Origin: Aaosphaeria pasadenensis
Taxonomy: Eukaryota; Ascomycota; Dothideomycetes; Pleosporales
Assembly: GCA_022813625.1 (NCBI GenBank)
Contig: JAKLMB010000039.1
Location: 62,001 to 126,000 of the forward strand
Length of the DNA: 64,000 nt
Reading direction: 5' to 3'
The notes under the pieces were generated by a model. The model saw only the letters and a list, made by a program, of their open reading frames with translations, did no database searches and was not told the origin of the DNA. Shown here piece after piece: positions 56,424-64,000 of this stretch. A program made the translations under genes and the position numbers. How positions within the stretch are numbered: the first letter of the stretch is position 1; each line of letters starts with the position of its first letter.

Positions 56424-57947
56424 TCAACAGCCGTATGTGAATCTTGGCGACCTAGCCACCACCCTGTCCTGAAACTCCTCAGAATTTGGGTCCTCTAGAC
56501 GACCGACAACAGCACCGACCAAAGCCTTGTAGTTATACAACCCCATCTTTGCGGTCGTGAGGCGGCCGATGTTCGCGCATCTCACTTTGCTTCGCTCCAT
56601 GGTAATTGCTGCAGCAACGAGACGCTCGTTGCTCAACGTGGCCTTGCCACGCTTGAGTGCTTCCTTGTTCGCGATGCGCATGGCCCGATAGATCCTTTCC
56701 AGCTGGAACTCCCGCTCGTTCAGCTGCACGAGTAAGTCCTTGTCCGTATCCTTGGGTATGAGGCCTTCAGGGATGGACGAATACCGGTGAGGGGTGGCGG
56801 TCGGAGCAGCCGGAGAAAAATCCGGTAGGTCCACGGGTCGGGTCCTTCGTGAAGGGGGCACCCAAGGCGAACGAGAAACGGAGGAAGAGGGAGCGGGAGA
56901 GAAAGCAGGGAAAGGAGAGAGAGGAGAAGCAGGAGAAGCAGAGCGAGAAGAAGCGGCAAAGCGAAAGGGGGAGGAAGAAGGAGGGCAAGATGAAGAAGAC
57001 AGAGCCCGGTTGGAGGTGGGAGTGGGTGCCGTTTCATCCAGTGGGAGGTCCGGAACCGATTCTGCTGAGCAGAACGAAGTTGATGAGGGAGAAGAAGGAG
57101 GAGGAGGGGAGGGAGAGTTCAGAGATGAAGGGGCAAGAGGGCCGAGAGAAGCTTCATTCTCGTCGACCAGTGTAGAAGCCGGCGAGGCCTCCCGGACATA
57201 TCTTGGTGAAGATGATGGTAGACCTGCATCCAAGCTCATATGGAACAGAGGAGGTTCTCCGACCGGAGGAAGAGATGTGATCGGAGGGAAATCAGCCCAT
57301 GTTACCATTGTTGTTGCTGCGGGTGGTTGTGGTGGTGGCGGAGGAGGAGGATGAGCAGTCCCGTTGCGGCGGTTAGAATGTTGATAGATATATTTGACAA
57401 TCCAGAAGCCAAGGACCAAAATCACTAGAAGCAACATGAACCCCTCACTACCCGCCGTGTCGTCGCTGTTGGCAGCGATGCCAGGCTGTGCTTTGGCGGA
57501 AGGGATAGACGGGTAGTCTGTAGGGCCATAGGTCAGGTAGTTGGTGTTAGTAACATGATTGGTGATGTGGTTGTTGATTATGGTTTGGGTGACCCAAGGA
57601 GTACATTCGCAAGCGGACGGCATGCTGGTGGGGGTGGTAGTATTGGTAGTGCTGGAGGAAGAGCTTGATCTTTTGGCGGCTTCGATTCGACGCAGTCGCG
57701 CTTTGGCTTCAGCTTTCTCCTCCTTGAGATTCTGCTTGCGCGCGGCGGCTTGGGCCTTCCTTGCGCAACCAAGGGTTAGAGAACGACAGCCCGCAAGCGG
57801 CATCCATGGCACGTAGAATTCTGGCAGACCAATGAAGATTATGTACTCGAAGAACCCCTTCACAAAGGAGATGAGGCCCCGGGCGGCCGTTGCGGGAGCA
57901 CGACGACCGACGGTGACGATGAGCTCGATGGTGTTGCTGTTAACCAT
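56424..57947 (-). CDS. Unknown proline/serine-rich membrane protein
   Basis: A single-exon frame of 507 aa. I recognise no family. The N-terminus (about 1-60) has a hydrophobic stretch FVKGFFEYIIFIGLP, then a basic Lys/Ala/Glu helix (about 62-92). A clear membrane segment lies at about 170-190 (GFMLLLVILVLGFWIVKYIY) and is followed by an octaproline and a Pro/Ser-rich region of about 200 residues, probably disordered. The last 110 residues are ordered, helical and conserved-looking (LNEREFQLERIYRAMRIAN; AAITMERSKVRCANIGRL). Its length without stops partly reflects low-complexity GC-rich text, yet the ordered end supports a real gene. Frames on the opposite strand here are shadows. Confidence 0.6.
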   Translation of the reverse strand: MVNSNTIELIVTVGRRAPATAARGLISFVKGFFEYIIFIGLPEFYVPWMPLAGCRSLTLGCARKAQAAARKQNLKEEKAEAKARLRRIEAAKRSSSSSSTTNTTTPTSMPSACECTPWVTQTIINNHITNHVTNTNYLTYGPTDYPSIPSAKAQPGIAANSDDTAGSEGFMLLLVILVLGFWIVKYIYQHSNRRNGTAHPPPPPPPQPPAATTMVTWADFPPITSLPPVGEPPLFHMSLDAGLPSSSPRYVREASPASTLVDENEASLGPLAPSSLNSPSPPPPSSPSSTSFCSAESVPDLPLDETAPTPTSNRALSSSSCPPSSSPFRFAASSRSASPASPLSPFPAFSPAPSSSVSRSPWVPPSRRTRPVDLPDFSPAAPTATPHRYSSIPEGLIPKDTDKDLLVQLNEREFQLERIYRAMRIANKEALKRGKATLSNERLVAAAITMERSKVRCANIGRLTTAKMGLYNYKALVGAVVGRLEDPNSEEFQDRVVARSPRFTYGC

Positions 57948-58694
57948 CGTGATTGAGATCTTGGTGGTGTTGATGACGATAAGGACGGAGGTGTCTGACG
58001 ATTTAGTCTCTGGAGTGAGAAAAATGGAGATGACTTCAAAGCCAGAGGTGATAAAGCTAGAAAGACTGCTCTGATGGAAAAGTCTGCGAAATGAGAAGAA
58101 GGTATTTTGGTAACTGGAGGTGGAAAGGATAGGTAGAGTTGCGTATGGTGGCTCGGTATCTGATGCGAGAGATACGACGACGGATTGGTAGTTGGAGAAG
58201 GTAAAGTTGAAAAGGCTGGATGAAGCTCAAGAAATCTGCGAGGTTGTTTTCTGGGGAAGGATTGGGAAGAGGGAAAGGGATCAGGCAGATACTAGAAGAT
58301 AGCCTTCACGTAACGCACGGTTGCTTTACACACGTCCCGTTGCAAAGCGGCATACAATAAGAAGAGATTTCAATCGCAGTATGGTGAAGGTCAAGGTCGA
58401 TCGGTGCAAGCTCTAGAGGACGATAAGAACGGTCAACTTCCACACAAATCGTTATTCACTTTGTGAAGGTGCTCTTATCTCAATACGTCACTGTACAGTC
58501 GTGTGATATTCACCTAGGCCGATGTTAGATGTATACAATCACAGGAAGTGATTGTGGTCTGGCACAAATAAGAGCTTGCTGGGAGCAGAAACCACGGAGA
58601 AAACCTGATCGGTTAAACTTCACTCGGATGATCTCTGAGGCTTTTGATAGATGGATAAATGAAAATTTCGCACTCCTCTTGTAAATGAACATGG
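57948..58694. other. Intergenic region
   Basis: Promoter of the membrane-protein gene on the left and 3' flank of the APH-family gene on the right. No open frame of interest. Confidence 0.5.
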
Positions 58695-59786
58695 CTACGG
58701 TCTACTTAAAACAGCTTCCCACTGTGGAATAATATCTTGTAGCAACTCAGATGTCCGCACCTGGTCCCAATCATCTGCAAGAAGCGCCTTTAAAATTGAC
58801 ACTCCAAGATCGACCAACTTCCTCGTGCCCTCCTCACCGACCCACTTCACGCGTATGGGCCAGTACGCAATGTGTACCGCCCAATGTATGAGCACCCTCT
58901 TCGCCCAGCCTCTGCCTAGTGGGATCCCTTCACCCTCTCTTGCTTTGAAATATGCTTCGAAGAAATTAGAGAGAAGCGGACGCTTTGCGTGAAAGCGATT
59001 CAACAAGAATGCCTCAGCAGCAAATTGAGCAACATCAGTAGCAGACGTGCCTCTCCTAACCATCTCCCAGTCTACCACGGTAAGCTCAGCGTGAGATTCG
59101 CCAGTTTCGTCCAGTTTCACAAGCACGTTACCGGGCCAGAGGTCGCCGTGACAGATGCATTCATTGTCTGTTGCCAATTTACTCCCATACTCTTCGTTGA
59201 TCAGCTTTGCTAAGCCTACATCGTAATCATATTTGGCCAGTGCAATGTGGAGATTGTTGTATGTGTGCCGGTAAATGGATACCCCAACGGGATTGTTCGA
59301 CTCCAAGTCATGTGGATCTTGAAGTGAAAGTGGTGTTTTCACCGTGGAAAGATGAAGAGAAGCAACCCAATTCCCGAGATCTTGGCCAATCTGAGGTATG
59401 TCGAGGCTTTCATCGATGTATGCAGTCTTCAGGTTTCGCGTTCCCCCATCCTCGATGCACAGAAGTTTATGCTCTTGATCGTAACTGTGCCAGCCAACGG
59501 CGTGGACTTTAGCTTTCGGAAGCGTCGTGACTAGTAGTGGGGCTAATGTCTGGAGAGCGTGGCTTTCATAGTCCATGCGGGTGGGGTCGAAGGCAAAGTC
59601 GTTATTGGAATGTAGATATGGAGCTGCATGCTTGTATATGTTTTTTTGGCCGTCTGGAAGAGTAACGCGGTAAACATAATTGGCCGTACCACCAGTGAGC
59701 ATAACAATGTCTTCATACTCTATTGAACGCTTGAAAAGATAGGCCCCGAGCCCTTGCTCTGTCGTTAGATCCACGATCGCTGTCAT
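58695..59786 (-). CDS. Phosphotransferase of the APH / choline-kinase fold
   Basis: A small-molecule kinase-like protein, 363 aa, single exon. The nucleotide loop region LTGGTANYVYRVTLPDG is followed by an IYKHAAPYL block holding the conserved lysine. The catalytic loop is CHGDLWPGN (H213-D215-N220), and the metal-binding DWE (239-241) replaces DFG, as is normal in APH and methylthioribose-kinase-like enzymes. All catalytic residues are present. The substrate cannot be inferred; fungal members of this group are mostly uncharacterised, and antibiotic resistance should not be assumed. It lies beside the HET/HeLo pair with no obvious shared promoter. Confidence 0.82.
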   Translation of the reverse strand: MTAIVDLTTEQGLGAYLFKRSIEYEDIVMLTGGTANYVYRVTLPDGQKNIYKHAAPYLHSNNDFAFDPTRMDYESHALQTLAPLLVTTLPKAKVHAVGWHSYDQEHKLLCIEDGGTRNLKTAYIDESLDIPQIGQDLGNWVASLHLSTVKTPLSLQDPHDLESNNPVGVSIYRHTYNNLHIALAKYDYDVGLAKLINEEYGSKLATDNECICHGDLWPGNVLVKLDETGESHAELTVVDWEMVRRGTSATDVAQFAAEAFLLNRFHAKRPLLSNFFEAYFKAREGEGIPLGRGWAKRVLIHWAVHIAYWPIRVKWVGEEGTRKLVDLGVSILKALLADDWDQVRTSELLQDIIPQWEAVLSRP

Positions 59787-60310
59787 CTCTTGGAATATGC
59801 AAAGACTGTCGATGAAAAGAATTTGGGACAGGTTGGACCTTCACGCAGGTGTGTGGATTTTACTAGAGATCTCACAACCTTTAGGTGACTCTTATATATA
59901 CACGCAATGGTATTCACTTGGTGAGGCTGAATGTTCCGATTTTATGATTCATCTACTGGTTGAGGCATGATACAAAATGAGTCATGGACGATGAACAGCT
60001 CGGATACGATGATTGCGTATGAACTAGCCGATTTGGGTATAGTCTGATCGTGTTCTCCTAACATGCATTCTCCAGACAAATGCAGCCAATAGCTACGTCA
60101 ATCGACCATTATTTCATCTATTTCAGTATTTTAGAAATAAATGTAGGAGTTCAGATTTAGTGTAGTAATTAAATTCCCAATGAAAGTACTGGTCGCCTAT
60201 TGAAATCAGTTCAAATACCCTGATCAAAAGATCAACGTGGCGGTCACAAAGATCAAGACCAGGCACATACACGAATCTCAGTTGGTCCTGTTGATCCTTA
60301 CAAAGGCGAA
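59787..60310. other. Intergenic region, AT-rich
   Basis: Promoter of the APH-family gene and 3' flank of the HET gene. A frame at 60123-60314 continues in another phase past the HET stop, but no splice joins it convincingly. Confidence 0.5.
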
Positions 60311-61775
60311 TCACACAAGATGCTGTGGTCCCGGGTCACCAAGCCACTCTTCGAAGGGAGAAACGAAAGATTGATCCTCTGAGGCCTCGGTATGAATCTC
60401 CGCTAACACACGTAAAAAATCGCCAATCGTCATGTCCATCGCTTGGCTCAAAAGACGGTCATCAATAGGAGCCAACCCGGTTTTCGCTCGGAAGTTCAGT
60501 ATCAGAAGTGCTAAGATACATGTACTGTAACTGATCTCCGGATTTCGAAGTAATGTCGACTGGAGAGACCAACGAAAGCGGCAGACATTGGAGAAAATAG
60601 CAACTCGATCTGCAACGATGTTGTTGTCGCATCTCTCCGTACCATGGAATGCTTCCGCGTAAAATAGTGGGAGTTCGCTCGGTGAAGTGCGGGAAAGAGG
60701 GTTGTGATCATTTGATCGGGAAGCATCGAATCGGTATTTGATGAGCATGCTTAGGTGGGCAATGATGTTGTAATCTTTAAGTTGACTGCAGGAGTCTTTG
60801 TCGGCAGACAACCGCTCTGCTGTTTTCCAGATGGCGTGGAGGTTGGCTTGACTAACGCAGAATGAATCGGAAATGCGATCACAACCCGACAGTTCGGGAT
60901 CTACAGGGATAAGGTAAAAGCAGGGCCCAGCACAATGTCTCTCTTGAAATGTCCTTCATAGAGCTGTGAGTCTATTGGGATAAGTCCACGATTGTGCAAA
61001 CATACCATGTTCGAGTGAACCAAGAATCTTCCGCAAGATGCATTAACGCTAAATGTAAGTTTCTTCTTCTGATCGAAAGTTTTCCATTGGTGAGAAAGTC
61101 CACTTCCATATCGGTCCTATTGGAAACTGCGTTGAGAGCTTCGAAGAATTCCGATCGGAAGATCATGCGGGAAAGAATGACTGCAGTGAACGCGCTTCGT
61201 TGATAAATCTCGTCCATTAATTGGAGATGGTTTTCGATATCGACGTTGTCTGCTTGATCAATACATTCTTGATCGATCCTAAAACGGCTCAGCATCACGC
61301 AAAGATTATTCTCGAGCGTAGAAACAACATTCCAGAAATGACTAAAAGTGTCTTGATCTTACCATATGAGAGGTACTGCAAGTCGACCTCGCGTAAAGAC
61401 CATCGCTCGATGCAATACCAGTAGGGGGCACTTTGGCTCCCTTGGTTGATCTGCATTTGTCCAGATCCTGTACTTTGGCAATGCTTTACCATACACATCT
61501 TGAAGTCCAGCAGGTTGATTCCAAGTGTACGATACTGCAACGTACGGTGAACTAGTATTATATTCGGACAGCGGAGTCAAACGCAAATGGATCTCGCCAT
61601 CCGAAGACTTGGGCTGAGGTCGCAGCAATGTCAAAAATTTCAAGTGTATATCTGAGGCCTTTTGCTTGGTTCGATGCAAAGCCTTCCGTTCAATACTCGA
61701 GAGATGATCTTGAAGTCCACTTAATGAACCGTGAATGCTGCGGAACGTTTTACTTGTATCGTGTTGCATATCCAT
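60311..61775 (-). CDS. HET-domain (heterokaryon incompatibility) protein
   Basis: HET proteins trigger cell death after fusion of unlike hyphae, and some act in immune-like responses. Exons: 61775-61363, 61278-61006, 60953-60311, giving 442 aa. Three HET blocks are split by introns and rejoin in frame: YVAVSYTWNQPAG (about 78-90), PLIWIDQECIDQ (about 135-146, across intron 1) and WFTRTW|TFQERHC (across intron 2). Between the last two lies the MDEIYQRSAFTAVIL helix. The C-terminal half has no known domain. The first block carries Asn where most members have Gly, a conservative odd point. The ATG of MDMQHD was chosen because upstream text in frame is not HET-like. Shorter than many HET proteins, but all core blocks are intact. 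Confidence 0.85.
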
Positions 61776-62108
61776 TGTTGCATTAATCCAACTATACCTG
61801 TTATGCGAACAATGGTTGTGGTTTATGCAGTTAGGTAGTGGGTTAATTATGTCCATTAGGCGGAAGCCTATTCCGCCCCGCAACCCACGTCGTTATTTTA
61901 TTCAACCCTTGTCATGACATGCAGCCGCCAAGGAAAAGACGAGCGGTAAAATGTGCATGTATTTCGGGTTCTATGGACTGTACACGAGTTGAAACATTTA
62001 ATCTCAAGTAACGATTCATGGACATGATGCTCGCATTTTAGTACTTCTCCCTATGATATGCTGAGGAGTGATGCGTGACGCTGACAAAAATGGTTGCATC
62101 AATTCAAC
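61776..62108. other. Intergenic region between the HET and HeLo-like genes
   Basis: A gap of 333 bp that must contain the HET gene's promoter and the 3' flank of the upstream HeLo-like gene. Both genes run on the minus strand. No gene is seen. Confidence 0.5.
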
Positions 62109-63885
62109 CTAAAGAGCATTAGAAATGCTTTCCAAAGTATCTACAACCTGTGATCTAAAGGCCTGTTGCAGTTTGAGGTTATCTTGGGGATCGACACCAA
62201 ACTCCCCAGTCAGACATGCGATGACGATCTTCTGATATTTGTCTCCCATCTTGTCGTGAAGTCTTCTTTGGGCTTGCTTGATGAGCTGTGACTGGATCAC
62301 ATATGGGTCCCGCGCCGTCCTGAAGTGGTTCTTCTCAAGTGTAATGGCTCGCTGCCAAAGCCCGATTTCGAGGAGTACGACACCTGGTTCAAGATCAGAT
62401 CATGTCAGAACAATTGCCCGAGGTTGAACATACCTAAGGCATAGATGTCGTGAATCTTGTTGAACATTCTGCCAGGCCTACCCTGCCTCTCTGGATGTCG
62501 ATATACGTCACGGTCTATACACAAATCTGCGAACCCGGCCGAGAAGTCGAGTTCAGGCCTGGCGAATTCAAAGCCAAGGACAGAAGGATCCGAGTAATCG
62601 ATGCCTTCTTCTTCATCGCATTCAAAAGAGGCTGCCCGTGGGAAAAATATGATGTTTTCACTTCTGAACGATTCATGAACCTGCTATTGTCAGTATTGCC
62701 CCACGATGAAACCATGATGAACGCACCCATTTCACGAGTTGCAGTTGGGTAATGCACTTGCTAAGGGATAGTGCGAGCCTAAACTTTTGCGTCAAACCCA
62801 GTCTAACGGTCTTTAGATCTAAAAGCTGGAAAAGACTGATTGGCTTTGGCTGTTGGTGTCCAGAAATCTCAAAGACAAAAGCGATGCTGTTCTTCTCTGA
62901 TAAATATTCCCATCCAATGCACCGGGGAATGCAGAAGACCTTCTCCTTTGGCTGAGATAAGAGCCCAGCAAGATTGTTGACTCGCAGTCGTGTCCTCTGG
63001 TCCAATTCACCGGGCTGATGTATGGGACCATCGTTTCGCCTATATTCTAGTAGAAATGACTTGTTGTCGTGGCGAATAAGAGCAAAGCGCTGTTCGACCG
63101 GGGTTGCGCTGTATAGATCGTTGAGCCACCGTGGACCAAGTTGATACGAGAGATCCCGTTGGCCGGCCTCGGCAGCAGTGATTTGGAGTGTGGCATCAAT
63201 ATCGAAGCCAAGTTGTTTAGCGCTTTCGTCGTTCTGTAGGCGTTTAAGATGTTGCATGTTAAGACCAATGGACGAGGCTAAACACCAAAGTTTGACCTGT
63301 TCATGTATGCGGCCATTGAGCTCAGAGAACGCCTTCAGGATTTCTTCAGTCCGTTTCTTGTCTTGAAATGACCACTTCAGGATGCTGATGGATTGCCTGG
63401 ATAACGACTTCCAGGAGCGCGGCGAAGGGCTGCGAACGCTCTGTTCAGATGAGATGGACAGTTGCGACATATTGGAAGTAAGCGCAGGACTCTTCTTGTC
63501 CTCAGACCCATGTCTAGATTCAAGGAGGTCTAAGGCTTCTTGAAGCATATGAACCAACCTGCCAAGAAAGATCTTGACTTGTTGTTGGACATCGTCATCA
63601 AAGTTGTCGAACAGCGTAACTCCGCCATAAATGGGAGATGGCTCGAACAATATGTGACGAAGTTGCCGAGTCCTGTTATTTTCATCAATGACCTTCGTGT
63701 GATAAAGGACCGTATCCTGTCCATTGTCAAACTCATAGAACAGATATTAGCAGGGGAAAGTGTCTGTCACGGACCTCGTTGAATGATCTAGCATCAGATA
63801 TCAGCTGTGCTGTGCGATCTCCAAGTTTAAGAAGTTGATCAAATATAGCAATAGAAAGCCCGGCAATTCCAATGGCATCGGCCAT
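62109..63885 (-). CDS. HeLo-like N-terminal and kinase-like C-terminal protein (prion-inhibition type)
   Basis: Exons: 63885-63775, 63731-62727, 62680-62434, 62383-62109, giving 545 aa. The N-terminus (MADAIGIAGLSIAIFDQLLK, then helical up to about residue 220) fits the HeLo/HeLo-like class of membrane-attacking death effectors. The C-terminal part is a degenerate protein-kinase fold: HESFRSENIIFF (about 374-385) stands where HRD...N is expected, DIYALGVVLLEIGLW matches subdomain IX, and no DFG is seen, so it is likely a pseudokinase (the DUF7580-like group). Intron 1 is only 43 nt with a rare donor GTCCGT, but the exon 2 text requires it. Such proteins act in fungal programmed cell death. 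The function here is inferred. Confidence 0.78.
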
Positions 63886-64000
63886 GTTGTGCTGTTAAGT
63901 TTTTTCCTGGTTCGCGTTGGAGTTGCCGTCCACCGTATGCGTCCGTGACTTTGTGGCGGGGGGTGCTGTCGTGGTTCCATTTTGGCCCCCACGAATGAGT
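63886..64000. other. Window end, upstream of the HeLo-like gene
   Basis: A short 5' flank. The frame at 63801-63992 overlaps exon 1 in another phase and is not supported. Confidence 0.4.

Noticed and set aside
56794..57354. Plus-strand Glu/Gly/Arg-rich frame
   Set aside because: Complement of the Pro/Ser-rich region of the membrane protein; no independent support.

Overview
The window is nuclear DNA of a filamentous ascomycete, most likely a plant-associated Dothideomycete (class is an inference). Genes carry short GT-AG introns of about 45-150 bp with ctaac-like branch points, sit on both strands and are separated by pyrimidine-rich promoters. The protein set is typical of Pezizomycotina: class V myosin, a siderophore-type MFS carrier, Zn2Cys6 regulator, LysM proteins, subgroup-C-like chitinase, HET protein. 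I traced exons by hand for 24 complete genes plus the 3' end of one. All spliced models stay in frame except one Zn2Cys6 gene. No tRNA, rRNA, transposon or CRISPR was seen.

Layout. 1-423: end of D-3-phosphoglycerate dehydrogenase. 424-3502: a 3 kb gap. 3503-8606: class V myosin. 9315-17166: a divergent transporter pair, a siderophore-type MFS permease and a full-length ABC exporter, whose shared 1.7 kb promoter holds three exact ATCWGATAA iron-regulatory GATA sites. 17963-21086: a ZUP1-type deubiquitinase and an unknown protein. 21531-22846: splicing factor Cwc2. 23634-27944: an AtuA/DUF4387 enzyme facing a Zn2Cys6 regulator tail to tail. 28560-29738: secreted expansin-like protein.

31417-42826 is mostly housekeeping: rRNA methyltransferase Bmt2 head to head with ribosomal protein uL23, Tim8, an AVT1-like vacuolar amino-acid transporter, eRF1 and prephenate dehydratase. 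42983-52335 is a chitin-related block: a LysM protein, an unknown 213-aa protein, a 1200-aa GH18 chitinase of killer-toxin-like architecture, and a second LysM protein divergent from the chitinase. 52631-55783: two mitochondrial genes, an HTD2-type dehydratase with a long extra tail and an IMO32/ABHD11-type hydrolase, head to head.

56424-64000 is accessory: a proline-rich membrane protein, an APH-family kinase, a HET-domain protein and a HeLo-like/pseudokinase protein. The last two are neighbours and both belong to families of fungal self/non-self recognition.

The most interesting parts are the iron-controlled transporter promoter, the chitin block with its orphan gene, and the HET-HeLo pair.
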